A DNA stretch of 57,700 bases from Hallella mizrahii (GTDB lineage Bacteria > Bacteroidota > Bacteroidia > Bacteroidales > Bacteroidaceae): contig NZ_VUNG01000025.1 in the NCBI RefSeq assembly GCF_009695775.1, positions 1 through 57,700 of the forward strand. Direction: 5' to 3'. Shown piece after piece: positions 1 to 7,924 of the stretch. Below the pieces are notes generated by a model, which was given only the letters and a program-made list of their open reading frames with translations, made no database searches and was not told where the DNA came from. Each line of letters begins with the position of its first letter. The stretch's first letter is position 1. Made by a program: the position numbers and the translations under genes.

Positions 1-150
1 AATCTATTGAAGAAGTCTTTGAGTAACATTGGCTTGGTTTTTTCCATAAAAGTAGCTGTATTTTAGAAGATTACAAAAGAGCAACTAATTATTTAACGAA
101 TATTAGTACGGACATCACCACACAGAACAAAAAACTCATATGCCATTAAC

Positions 151-642
151 TTGGTGGATCACTCTATGTTTTACAATGAAACCTTATTACACGAGTGTCT
201 TCATACCTGTTTTACAAGAAAATTCAAAACAAATAGTTTTGAAGACAATTTCTTTAAAGAGTCTACAATTGAATATATAGCATCTGTTATATTTGATTGT
301 CGAAAGAGCAATGACAGCATCTTGATAAAGCACGAGGAAAATATAAGGGATAAATATATTTCAGATAAACAATTAAAGCATTTATTAAGGTCTGAGCATG
401 AGATTTCCGTCTCCTGTATAGATTCTTTAAACACATACTGGGTATACTATGACCTCATGCCTTTGAAATTACATAACTATGCAGTAGCAAATGGTGGAGA
501 CCGGAGGTTTTGTCAGGCATTGATAGAGTATTTGAATTTACAATTATCATCAAAGTACACTATAGGCTCCTTTAATGCTTTTATGAGAAAGAAAGGTTAC
601 AAAAATGTAGATGCTATTTTTAATCTTCATCACAAATTCTAA
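151..642 (+). CDS. HExxH metallopeptidase-like protein, possibly a 5'-truncated fragment
   Basis: The 163-residue product has LLHECLH at residues 12-18, a classic HExxH zinc site. It is followed about 20 residues later by FFKESTIEY (34-42), which resembles the third-ligand helix (E-x-x-x-E-Y) of gluzincin peptidases. I infer a zinc metallopeptidase and cannot name the family. The frame is open from 97 with no good start. TTG at 151 or ATG at 166 are the candidates, and a second frame (27-150) runs into it, so a frameshift or 5' loss is possible. The DNA is clearly more AT-rich than the genes after 950. A C39 peptidase remnant starts 23 bp downstream, so the pair probably belonged to a peptide (bacteriocin-like) maturation and export locus. 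Confidence 0.5.
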   Translation: MVDHSMFYNETLLHECLHTCFTRKFKTNSFEDNFFKESTIEYIASVIFDCRKSNDSILIKHEENIRDKYISDKQLKHLLRSEHEISVSCIDSLNTYWVYYDLMPLKLHNYAVANGGDRRFCQALIEYLNLQLSSKYTIGSFNAFMRKKGYKNVDAIFNLHHKF

Positions 643-665
643 CTTCAGAAGTTTAAACTTATTAT

Positions 666-848
666 ATGGCAAACCGATTTCCATTTTACCATCAATTAGA
701 CTCCATGGATTGTGGAAGTACCTGCTTAAGGATTATTTCAAAATATTATGGATTATCCCATTCTGCAAACTATTTTAGAGAACTCTGCAAGACTTCTAAG
801 GACGGTGTTTCCCTGTTAGACATCGGCTTCGAAAGGCATCCTGCTTGA
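666..848 (+). pseudogene. Truncated N-terminus of a C39-peptidase bacteriocin ABC exporter
   Basis: The 60-residue frame begins FPFYHQLDSMDCGSTCLRII, the start of the C39 double-glycine leader peptidase domain. Gln10 (oxyanion hole) and Cys16 (nucleophile) are present, and ELCKTSKDGVSLLDI matches the next conserved block. Similarity stops near residue 53 and a stop follows after GFERHPA. The catalytic His and Asp, the membrane domain and the ATPase domain (about 650 residues in intact exporters) are all missing. The remnant ends about 30 bp before the terminator of the crp-like gene, so a deletion probably joined a peptide-export locus to core chromosome. It cannot be a working exporter. Confidence 0.75.
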
Positions 849-878
849 AATAAAGGATAGCCGCAAGTCTCACAAAAG

Positions 879-932
879 AAAAGCCATGAATGACACACCA
901 TATTATATATGTGTATCTTTCATGGCTTTTTT
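879..932. terminator. Bidirectional hairpin terminator
   Basis: AAAAGCCATGAA at 879-890 pairs with TTCATGGCTTTT near 919-930, with TGACACA/TGTGTAT extending the stem around an AT-rich loop. There is a T-run on the plus side (CTTTTTT) and TTTTCTTTT on the minus side. It would end the crp-like gene on the minus strand and anything coming from the peptidase relics on the plus strand. Confidence 0.8.
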
Positions 933-951
933 GGATTCAATAATAAGGGAA

Positions 952-1548
952 TTATCCCTCACTTTTCTGCGCCCGGACTCTGCTGAGCGTCTCAGGGGTC
1001 ATCTGCAGATAGCTGGCGATATACACCAATGGGGCGCGCAACACCACTTGAGGCTTCAGCTTGCAAAGCTTCTGATAGCGGCTCTGAGCTGATTCAAAGC
1101 GCACCAAGTCGGCGTGAACTTGCGAGATGATCAGACTCTCTTCCAATATCTTACGGTAGAGAATCTGAATGTTGACATTGTGAAGGGCCACTTGCTCCAG
1201 CCTGCGCTTCGGCAAGCAATAGATGATGCAAGGCTCCAGAGCCTCTACCTGCAGATGTGTGGGCTCCTCACGGAACAGACTCTCAATGCACATGAAGATC
1301 TCGCCATCAGAGCCAATGTGCTCCGTCAGCTCTTTATCGTTTTTGAAATAGAACTGACGGACCAGTCCACGATCGATATAGCTGATGTCCTCGCAAGTCT
1401 CTCCTTCGCGAAGAATCATCTCTCCTTTAGCGTATTTCTTTGGCACGATGATGCTCTCCAAGATATCGAGCTCATCGTGCGTCATCGTACTGTATTTTCT
1501 TGCCAACTCACGGGCTATGTCCCGCGTTGTGTTATGATAGTCTTTCAT
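952..1548 (-). CDS. Crp/Fnr-family transcriptional regulator
   Basis: The 198-residue protein has an N-terminal cyclic-nucleotide-binding-type beta-barrel (about 25-125, with GEMILREGETCEDISYIDRG) and a linker helix. It ends in a short HTH region in which IASYLQMTPETLSRVRAQ (about 175-193) fits the recognition helix seen in Crp-family proteins of Bacteroidota. It lacks the Cys cluster of oxygen-sensing FNR near the N-terminus, so its signal is unknown. It lies 79 bp downstream of lepA in the same direction. The gap contains the palindrome GGAGTTACTCC (1579-1589), a possible operator, but I see no clear promoter. FNR-like boxes at 11082-11126 could be targets of this or another family member. 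Confidence 0.85.
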   Translation of the reverse strand: MKDYHNTTRDIARELARKYSTMTHDELDILESIIVPKKYAKGEMILREGETCEDISYIDRGLVRQFYFKNDKELTEHIGSDGEIFMCIESLFREEPTHLQVEALEPCIIYCLPKRRLEQVALHNVNIQILYRKILEESLIISQVHADLVRFESAQSRYQKLCKLKPQVVLRAPLVYIASYLQMTPETLSRVRAQKSEG

Positions 1549-1627
1549 TTCTATTTCCCCTCAATAAGATTAAATATTGGAGTTACTCCTCTCTTAAACA
1601 ATAAATATCTATACTTCTCTATCATGT

Positions 1628-3409
1628 CTAATCAAGTTTCAGTACTGCCAAGAATGCCTTCTGTGGCACTTGAACATTGCCAATCTGCTTCATACGTTTC
1701 TTGCCCTTTTTCTGCTTCTCCAAGAGCTTACGCTTACGGCTGACATCACCACCATAGCACTTGGCGAGGACGTCTTTCCTAACTTGCTTCACGGTCTCCC
1801 GCGCTACGATCTTGGCACCGATGGCAGCTTGGATTGCAATGTCGAACTGCTGACGCGGAATCAAGTCCTTGAGCTTCTCACACATCCTCCTACCCAAAGT
1901 GACAGCATTGTCTTGATGAGTCAATGTGGAGAGTGCGTCAACGGGCTCTCCGTTAAGCAATATGTCGAGCTTGGCCAACTTCGACGGACGATAGGAATCG
2001 ATATGATAGTCAAACGACGCATACCCTTTGGAGATAGACTTCAACTTGTCGTAGAAGTCGATGACAATCTCACCCAATGGCAACATGAAATGCAGTTCCA
2101 CGCGATTGCCCGAGACATATTGCTGGTCGAGCAACTCACCACGCTTGTCGAGACAGAGCCGCATGATCGGACCGATATATTCGGCCGACGTGATGATGCT
2201 TGCCCGGATATAAGGCTCCTCAATGTGGTCGATGAGCGTAGGATCTGGCAGTCCACTGGGGTTGTGCACCTCCATTGCGTGTCCCTGCTTGTCGTAGACC
2301 ATATATGAGACGTTGGGCACCGTAGTGATTACCTCCATGTTGAACTCCCGGTCGAGTCGCTCCTGTACGATTTCCATGTGAAGCAATCCGAGGAAGCCAC
2401 AACGGAAGCCAAAGCCCAAAGCCTGGGAAGACTCCGGCATAAATGTCAGTGCGGCATCGTTGAGCTGCAGTTTCTCAAGTGATGCTCTGAGGTTCTCATA
2501 TTCATTGGGATCAATCGGATAAACACCGGCAAACACCATCGGTTTCACCTCTTGGAATCCCTCTATAGCCTTGTCGCAGGGCGCGTCGACGTGTGTGATC
2601 GTTTCACCGACTTTCACCTCCGTAGCGTTTTTGATGCCCGAGATGACATAGCCGACCTCACCCGTTGAGAGTTGTTTGCGAGGCTCCATATCCATCTTGA
2701 GCACACCAACTTCGTCAGCGGTATATTCCATCCCCGTCTGGACGAATTTCAACTTATCTCCGGTGCGAATCACGCCATTCTCTACTTTGCAGAGCACGAT
2801 GATGCCACGGAAAGAGTTGAAGATCGAGTCGAAGATCAGTGCCTGCAAAGGCTTCGTCTTGTCTCCCTTAGGTGCAGGAATGCGCTCTACCACAGCATCG
2901 AGAATGTCGGGGACACCTTCTCCCGTCTTACCACTGGCGCGGATGATCTCGGAGGGATCGCAACCTATCAAGTCCACAATCTCGTCCTCTACCTCGTCGG
3001 GCATGGCGTTGGGCATGTCGATCTTGTTGATGACCGGGATAATCTCCAAATCGTGGTCAATGGCCATATAGAGATTGGAAATGGTCTGCGCCTGCACGCC
3101 CTGAGTAGCGTCCACAACCAAGAGAGCACCCTCGCAAGCCGCGATGCTACGCGATACCTCATAGCTGAAGTCGACGTGTCCCGGAGTGTCGATGAGATTG
3201 AGTATATAGTTTTCACCGTTATGCTTGTACTCCATCTGTATAGCATGGCTCTTGATGGTGATGCCACGCTCTCTTTCCAGATCCATGTCGTCAAGCATCT
3301 GGTTTTCGGTAATCTTAATCGTATTGGTGTATTCCAGCATACGATCAGCAAGCGTTGATTTTCCGTGATCAATGTGTGCGATGATGCAGAAATTCCTTAT
3401 ATGTTCCAT
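1628..3409 (-). CDS. lepA: Elongation factor 4 (LepA), ribosome back-translocase GTPase
   Basis: The 593-residue protein is of normal LepA length. The G1 motif [15 protein letters not shown] lies near residue 11, the G3 motif [12 protein letters not shown] near 75 and the G4 motif NKIDMP near 129. The LepA-specific C-terminal domain ends in [20 protein letters not shown] and [15 protein letters not shown]4 binds ribosomes and promotes back-translocation or remodelling of stalled complexes. ATG at 3409 gives the standard start [28 protein letters not shown] -7 box lies 21-28 bp upstream (3430-3437, minus strand). The crp-like gene follows and may be cotranscribed. Confidence 0.98.
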   Translation of the reverse strand: MEHIRNFCIIAHIDHGKSTLADRMLEYTNTIKITENQMLDDMDLERERGITIKSHAIQMEYKHNGENYILNLIDTPGHVDFSYEVSRSIAACEGALLVVDATQGVQAQTISNLYMAIDHDLEIIPVINKIDMPNAMPDEVEDEIVDLIGCDPSEIIRASGKTGEGVPDILDAVVERIPAPKGDKTKPLQALIFDSIFNSFRGIIVLCKVENGVIRTGDKLKFVQTGMEYTADEVGVLKMDMEPRKQLSTGEVGYVISGIKNATEVKVGETITHVDAPCDKAIEGFQEVKPMVFAGVYPIDPNEYENLRASLEKLQLNDAALTFMPESSQALGFGFRCGFLGLLHMEIVQERLDREFNMEVITTVPNVSYMVYDKQGHAMEVHNPSGLPDPTLIDHIEEPYIRASIITSAEYIGPIMRLCLDKRGELLDQQYVSGNRVELHFMLPLGEIVIDFYDKLKSISKGYASFDYHIDSYRPSKLAKLDILLNGEPVDALSTLTHQDNAVTLGRRMCEKLKDLIPRQQFDIAIQAAIGAKIVARETVKQVRKDVLAKCYGGDVSRKRKLLEKQKKGKKRMKQIGNVQVPQKAFLAVLKLD

Positions 3410-3429
3410 CTTCTTCTTTATCTTTTACG

Positions 3430-3490
3430 CAAAGTTACGAAAATCTAAGCAAAATTGGGTAGCTATCTATCATTATTTTTATTAACTTTG
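3430..3490. promoter_or_regulatory. Divergent -7 boxes for lepA (minus) and the lipoprotein gene (plus)
   Basis: TAACTTTG occurs on the minus strand at 3430-3437 and on the plus strand at 3483-3490, both matching the Bacteroidota -7 consensus TAnnTTTG. I see no well-spaced TTTG -33 element for either, so these calls rest on the -7 boxes alone. Confidence 0.55.
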
Positions 3491-3514
3491 CACAAAAAAG
3501 GAATTTCACGCAAT

Positions 3515-3946
3515 ATGAAGAAGATTGGTTTTAGGTTTTTAGTTCTGCTGCTATTCACTGGCTTGACGTTAACCGCTTGTCATCATCAGACGCTGGAGGA
3601 CCGTGCTGAAAAAGAATGCAAAGACTACACGGCCCAGTACTGCCCTACCCCGTACCAGGGCAACACACGCACGGACAGTATCGGTTTCAACCGTGCTACA
3701 CGTACGTTCAACTACTACTATCTGGTCAACGGCAAACTCGATGACGCAAGAATCTTTACGGCACGCCACGACACGCTGCGTACGATTCTGCTCAGCGGAC
3801 TGAAGGAAGACACCCGTAACAAGGCTTTCAAGGACAAGGGATACTCTTTCCACTATGTTTTCCGCTCGGCCTCTTCAAAGAAAGTGCTCCTCGATGTCGT
3901 CTTCCACAAGAAGGACTACGCAATGATCAAGAAGACAAGGAAATAA
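3515..3946 (+). CDS. Small outer-membrane or periplasmic lipoprotein, unknown function
   Basis: Starting at ATG 3515 gives MKKIGFRFLVLLLFTGLTLTAC, a clean lipoprotein signal with lipobox LTAC. Upstream in-frame starts would precede or overlap the -7 box and are rejected. The mature part is about 120 residues, charged and with no motif I recognise. It contains two further Cys (KECKDYTAQYC), NYYYLVNGKLDD and a C-terminal basic stretch ending KKTRK. It resembles small Bacteroidales lipoproteins of unknown role. It is transcribed alone: a -7 box lies at 3483-3490 and a terminator follows at 4021-4060. Confidence 0.75.
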   Translation: MKKIGFRFLVLLLFTGLTLTACHHQTLEDRAEKECKDYTAQYCPTPYQGNTRTDSIGFNRATRTFNYYYLVNGKLDDARIFTARHDTLRTILLSGLKEDTRNKAFKDKGYSFHYVFRSASSKKVLLDVVFHKKDYAMIKKTRK

Positions 3947-4020
3947 ATATGTCGGAAAATAACTGTCTGCGAAAGTTTATGATTGCGTTTTAGTCTATAA
4001 TTCGCTATCTTGCTACGTAC

Positions 4021-4060
4021 TAACTCCTAAGGAATTTTCTTTCTTAGGAGTTATCTGTTT
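4021..4060 (+). terminator. Hairpin terminator after the lipoprotein gene
   Basis: TAACTCCTAAG (4021-4031) pairs perfectly with CTTAGGAGTTA (4043-4053), followed by TCTGTTTTT. The right arm includes the stop codon of the convergent MFS gene, so the stem forms in that mRNA too. Confidence 0.8.
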
Positions 4061-5202
4061 TTATGCGTCAAATACCAAGGATGAACCAGGAAATTGTAGA
4101 TGACAAGCGCAGCGACAATCAGACATAGGGCCACGATCAATGCCTCACGGCTTGCCAAACTCCATCCGAGTGCCATGCCGAGTGCCATCCCTGTCTCCCA
4201 AGAAAGGAAGAAAGTGCTTTGGGAAGTACCACGCTCACAATGATGGGCCAGTTTGATAAAGAACAGCAGAAAGCGGGAGCCAAGAATTCCGATGCCATAA
4301 CCACAAAAAGCGTCTGCGATCACCGTCGCTGCCCGCTCCTGACGGAAGAGCATCAACAACAAGGCCGCGACAAGCACAAAACAACCCACAAAGGTCTCAC
4401 TCTTCAGATTGGCATTGGCAAAAACATATTTCTCCGAGATAATGGCCAGCAAAAAGCCAGCCAGCATAAATAGGTAGAAATGACAAGACTGTTGGGTGCT
4501 GATGATAAGTCCCATTGACAGGGTCGCCAACATGAAGTTGAAAAAGAGCTTTGTGCCTTGCGGAAGGAAAAAACGATCCAAACACATGTGGTGAACATCT
4601 TCGCCCGGAGCCTTGAAAGGAAAATGGACGCGGGACAAGAAAAGAAAGGCAAGGGCGGCAAAAGCCAAAGAGACAAACTCTACATAGCCAAAGCCAAACT
4701 TATAGTAAGTCCAAAAACCCGCAAAGGGGCCTACCGCCAACGCTAAGCGCCCCAACCAATCGGAGGAGTGGTTGGCCTCGGTGCGCTGAAACGATTCACA
4801 TGTGTCGATGATCAGCGTGCTGACGATTGTCATCTTGGCCAAACCATAAGCTATTCCCAACAGCAGAGCACCTAAGACCAAAAATATTGGTAAGCGATTG
4901 TGAGTCAGAGCAAAAAAGCCGATCACACCGGCAAGAAGCAAGATACCGAACAGACACACATAATTGCGACGGAAGCGCTGAACCAGCCAAGAGATGCTTG
5001 GCCCCGGCAGATAGATGCCCAAGCAATAAGCCCAAAAAACATACACCACTGCCATCAATTCGCCATGATGAGCATGGAGGGTAAAAGGCAGTACCGGGAG
5101 CAGCGCGTATACTGAGGCCGCCAGAAAGAAATTAGCAATGGCCAGATACCAAAACGAACGATGCCACAGCTTGAAGTGTATGGGAGTATTTTGCGTGTCC
5201 AT
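4051..5202 (-). CDS. MFS transporter
   Basis: The 383-residue, very hydrophobic protein has about 12 predicted membrane helices in two six-helix halves. The cytoplasmic loop WLVQRFRRNYV around residue 75 (loop 2-3) and a central loop near 200-215 (RVHFPFKAPGEDVHHM) fit major facilitator architecture. The substrate cannot be told from sequence. The gene starts 21 bp after the end of the HAD phosphatase gene, so the two are probably one transcript from the promoter at 5884-5918. That hints at sugar or sugar-phosphate metabolism but does not prove it. The stop codon lies inside a terminator stem. Confidence 0.8.
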   Translation of the reverse strand: MDTQNTPIHFKLWHRSFWYLAIANFFLAASVYALLPVLPFTLHAHHGELMAVVYVFWAYCLGIYLPGPSISWLVQRFRRNYVCLFGILLLAGVIGFFALTHNRLPIFLVLGALLLGIAYGLAKMTIVSTLIIDTCESFQRTEANHSSDWLGRLALAVGPFAGFWTYYKFGFGYVEFVSLAFAALAFLFLSRVHFPFKAPGEDVHHMCLDRFFLPQGTKLFFNFMLATLSMGLIISTQQSCHFYLFMLAGFLLAIISEKYVFANANLKSETFVGCFVLVAALLLMLFRQERAATVIADAFCGYGIGILGSRFLLFFIKLAHHCERGTSQSTFFLSWETGMALGMALGWSLASREALIVALCLIVAALVIYNFLVHPWYLTHKNR

Positions 5203-5223
5203 CTTGTGAATCGATCAATCTTT

Positions 5224-5865
5224 TTACTTTCCTTGTTCTGTGAGCAAGACGTTTAAATCCAAATATGTAAAGTCATCAACAATAAGGTTGCACCATGGTT
5301 TCAGCGCTTCCGGACGATTGGTAGTGGCCAATCCCACGACAAACATCTTCGCCGCATCCAAGGCTTTCACCCCATTAATGCTATCCTCAAAGCCAACACA
5401 CTCATTGGGTTGACAATGAAGGCGTTGCGCAGCCTTGAGATAACCGTCTGGGTCGGGCTTGCTCTTGTCAAAATCTTCACTCGTCAACACAGCATCGAAG
5501 TAGTCGCTTAACTCGGGATGGCAACGGAATACGTTGGACATCTTCTGCTGATTGCTGCTCGTCACGATGGCTGTCGCCAAAGATGCATCCTTGACTTTCT
5601 TGATAAACTCTTGAAATCCTGAAATATAGTCATAGGTCATCCGTCGCTCAAACTCATTGAGTCTTTTCGTGATGGCTTCCTGTGTCTCGGCTTGACCATT
5701 GAAATAGGTCGAAAAGATTTCCACCAGAGTCATTCCTTTAATCCTCTGCTCCAATCCTTTCTCCTGAGGATAGTAGAGATGAAACTGGCTGCCCCAAAAC
5801 TTTGTGTACTGGCTTTCAGAATCCACCACTACCCCATCTAAATCAAATAATGCTGCTTTAATCAT
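5224..5865 (-). CDS. HAD-superfamily phosphatase, beta-phosphoglucomutase-like
   Basis: The 213-residue protein has all four HAD motifs: DLDGVVVDSE (motif I, 8-17), IVTSSN (motif II, near 100), KSKPDPDGYL (motif III, near 134) and GFEDSINGV (motif IV, near 158). An alpha-helical cap follows motif I, placing it in subfamily IA with beta-phosphoglucomutase and phosphoglycolate-type phosphatases. The substrate is unknown. It is the first gene of a two-gene unit with the MFS transporter. Its promoter is the minus-strand half of the palindromic divergent promoter at 5884-5918. Confidence 0.88.
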   Translation of the reverse strand: MIKAALFDLDGVVVDSESQYTKFWGSQFHLYYPQEKGLEQRIKGMTLVEIFSTYFNGQAETQEAITKRLNEFERRMTYDYISGFQEFIKKVKDASLATAIVTSSNQQKMSNVFRCHPELSDYFDAVLTSEDFDKSKPDPDGYLKAAQRLHCQPNECVGFEDSINGVKALDAAKMFVVGLATTNRPEALKPWCNLIVDDFTYLDLNVLLTEQGK

Positions 5866-5883
5866 TACATTTTATTAATTTCG

Positions 5884-5918
5884 TTGCAAAGTTACGAAAT
5901 AATCTCGTAACTTTGCAA
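5884..5918. promoter_or_regulatory. Perfectly palindromic, interlocked divergent promoter
   Basis: Two 14-bp arms, TTGCAAAGTTACGA (5884-5897) and TCGTAACTTTGCAA (5905-5918), are exact reverse complements around a 7-bp spacer. Each arm holds a -7 box (TAACTTTG) for one direction and the TTG of the -33 element for the other. TTG at 5884-5886 lies 21 bp before TA at 5908, and the same holds on the opposite strand. It drives the HAD/MFS pair leftward and rsmG and its followers rightward. The two polymerase sites overlap, so simultaneous occupancy looks impossible. Confidence 0.8.
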
Positions 5919-5942
5919 TATTATAAGGAAAACCAACAGCTC

Positions 5943-6563
5943 ATGCAAACAATAGTCAAATATTTCCCTCATCTTTCCACTGAGCAGCAATCGCAGTTTG
6001 CCGCCTTGGATGAGCTTTACCACGATTGGAACTCCAAGATCAATGTCATCTCGCGCAAGGATATCGACAACCTCTATCTCCATCATGTGCTCCACTCGTT
6101 GGCTATTGCCAAGTTGATCCAGTTTAAGCCCGGAACCCACATCCTTGACTTCGGAACCGGAGGCGGATTCCCAGGTATTCCGCTGGCTATCATGTTTCCC
6201 GATTGTCAGTTCCGGATGATCGACGGCACGGGAAAAAAAATCAGAGTCGTAAACGAGGTGGCCACAGCTTTGGAACTTCACAATGTGGAGGCTGTTCACC
6301 GCAGAGGCGAGGAAGAGAAGGAGCACTTCGACTTTGTTGTCTCACGCGCTGTCATGCCCCTGCCAGACATGGTAAAAATTGTCAAGAAAAATATTGCCAA
6401 GACACAGCATAACGCACTCCCTAATGGTGTCATCGCTCTGAAGGGCGGCAATCTCAACGAAGAGTTGAAGCCCTTTGGCAAAAAGGTGATGATCACTCCT
6501 ATCTCTGACTATTTCACCGAAGAGTGGTTCGCTGACAAGCAAATCATCTACTTGCCATTATAG
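5943..6563 (+). CDS. rsmG: 16S rRNA (guanine-N7) methyltransferase RsmG
   Basis: The 206-residue protein has ILDFGTGGGFPGIPLAI, the SAM-binding motif I of RsmG (GidB), preceded by NSKINVISRKD and the conserved HHVLHSLAIA. RsmG methylates N7 of G527 (E. coli numbering) in 16S rRNA, a site linked to streptomycin response. I chose ATG at 5943; the TTG at 5913 lies inside the promoter. It heads a rightward run of rsmG, MBL hydrolase, ruvC and a ModF-like gene. Confidence 0.95.
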   Translation: MQTIVKYFPHLSTEQQSQFAALDELYHDWNSKINVISRKDIDNLYLHHVLHSLAIAKLIQFKPGTHILDFGTGGGFPGIPLAIMFPDCQFRMIDGTGKKIRVVNEVATALELHNVEAVHRRGEEEKEHFDFVVSRAVMPLPDMVKIVKKNIAKTQHNALPNGVIALKGGNLNEELKPFGKKVMITPISDYFTEEWFADKQIIYLPL

Positions 6564-6644
6564 ATTCCGTGAAGACTCGATAATCATCGTTGCTCTATCG
6601 GATTTTTGTCTTTAATAGATGAACAAAATAAGAATAAAAATATC

Positions 6645-7292
6645 ATGATGAATATAGAACGTTTTGTCTGCAACGACATCCGGGAAAACTGCTACGTGGT
6701 ATCCGACAGCAGTAAGGAGTGTGTGATTGTAGACTGCGGCGCTTACTACGAGGCAGAAAAGCAGGCGCTGAAAAAGTATATTGATGACAATACTCTCACG
6801 CCCACCCATCTCATCGCTACCCACGGTCATGTGGATCACCATCTCGGTGACCGATTTGTTTACGATACTTGGGGCTTGAAGCCGGAGGTACCCGTATCTG
6901 ACGAGGCTTTCATGCAGCAGCTCCCCGAGCAGGCTGTCGCCATCATGGGATTGCAGCTGTCTCAAGCCGACTTTGCTCCCGTGGGCCGCTACCTTGCCGC
7001 CAATGACACGATCTCGTTCGGAGATCATACTTTTACCATCATCGAGACGCCGGGGCATTCACCGGGCAGTGTCTTCTTCTATTGCGAAGAAGAGAATGTG
7101 GCCTTCTCCGGTGACACGCTATTCAAGGGCAGCATCGGACGCACTGACTTTCAGGGCGGTTCTATGTTCATGATCATCCAAAGCCTGCGCCACATCAGCC
7201 AACTGCCCGACGCTACACAGATATTGCCGGGGCACGGCGAGATGACAACGATAGGCTACGAAGAGACCACCAATCCATATCTCGACCGTTAA
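6645..7292 (+). CDS. Metallo-beta-lactamase-fold hydrolase (glyoxalase II-like)
   Basis: About 215 residues with the complete MBL metal site: THGHVDHH (HxHxDH), [15 protein letters not shown] and LPGHGE. The short length and the [16 protein letters not shown] block fit the YcbL/glyoxalase II-like group of small hydrolases that cleave thioesters. The actual substrate is unknown. Start ATG 6645 or 6648 gives M(M)[17 protein letters not shown], the usual beginning for the family; a longer TTG start at 6606 is unlikely. The ruvC gene begins 19 bp downstream. Confidence 0.9.
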   Translation: MMNIERFVCNDIRENCYVVSDSSKECVIVDCGAYYEAEKQALKKYIDDNTLTPTHLIATHGHVDHHLGDRFVYDTWGLKPEVPVSDEAFMQQLPEQAVAIMGLQLSQADFAPVGRYLAANDTISFGDHTFTIIETPGHSPGSVFFYCEEENVAFSGDTLFKGSIGRTDFQGGSMFMIIQSLRHISQLPDATQILPGHGEMTTIGYEETTNPYLDR

Positions 7293-7311
7293 CCATCAGC
7301 ACGAAGAGCAG

Positions 7312-7890
7312 ATGAGCAAAAGAGTGAATACGGACAAGATCATCCTCGGCATCGATCCGGGTACCAACGTGATGGGCTACGGAGTCATCAGGGTCAACGG
7401 TAATAAAGCAGGGCTGATCGCTATGGGGGTCATCGACATGCGTAAGATGACGGATCCCTACCTGAAACTGGGACGCATCTTCGACCGCGTGACCGGTGTC
7501 ATCCAAGAGTATCTCCCCGACGAGATGGCTATCGAAGCACCATTCTTTGGGAAGAATGTGCAGTCAATGCTGAAGTTGGGACGTGCTCAGGGCGTTGCCA
7601 TTGCCGCTGCCATTCACCATGACATCCCTATCCATGAGTATGCACCACTGAAGATCAAGATGGCGATCACAGGACAGGGAGACGCCTCGAAGGAACAGGT
7701 AGCTGGCATGTTGCAGCGTCTGCTAAAGATCGAACAAAGTGATATGCCAAAATTCTTGGATGCCACCGACGCGCTCGGTGCCGCTTATTGCCATTTCCTC
7801 CAAAGCTCAACTCCCCAGTCTCTGGACCGTCACTATGGCAGCTGGAAGGACTTTGTCAACAAGAACCGCACGAAAGTCAGTGGATTATAG
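7312..7890 (+). CDS. ruvC: Holliday junction resolvase RuvC
   Basis: The 192-residue protein has the RuvC catalytic set: Asp in [12 protein letters not shown], Glu in [10 protein letters not shown], and the acidic pair region [12 protein letters not shown] near the C-terminus. It forms a dimer that cuts four-way junctions during recombination repair with RuvAB; ruvA and ruvB are not in this window. The C-terminal tail (about 20 residues, basic) is longer than in E. coli. It lies in a rightward run between the MBL hydrolase and the ABC protein, with a 34-bp gap to the next start. Confidence 0.95.
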   Translation: MSKRVNTDKIILGIDPGTNVMGYGVIRVNGNKAGLIAMGVIDMRKMTDPYLKLGRIFDRVTGVIQEYLPDEMAIEAPFFGKNVQSMLKLGRAQGVAIAAAIHHDIPIHEYAPLKIKMAITGQGDASKEQVAGMLQRLLKIEQSDMPKFLDATDALGAAYCHFLQSSTPQSLDRHYGSWKDFVNKNRTKVSGL

Positions 7891-7924
7891 ACGACAACAT
7901 AAAATAAATCATAATAGTATTGTG

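Noticed and set aside
1579..1589. Palindrome GGAGTTACTCC upstream of the crp-like gene as an operator
   Set aside because: At 11 bp it is short and single, and could arise by chance; I noted it in the gene entry but do not call it a site.
7739..7924. Longer N-terminus for the ModF-like protein
   Set aside because: The upstream part overlaps ruvC in another frame and contains no conserved sequence; ATG 7925 gives the family start.
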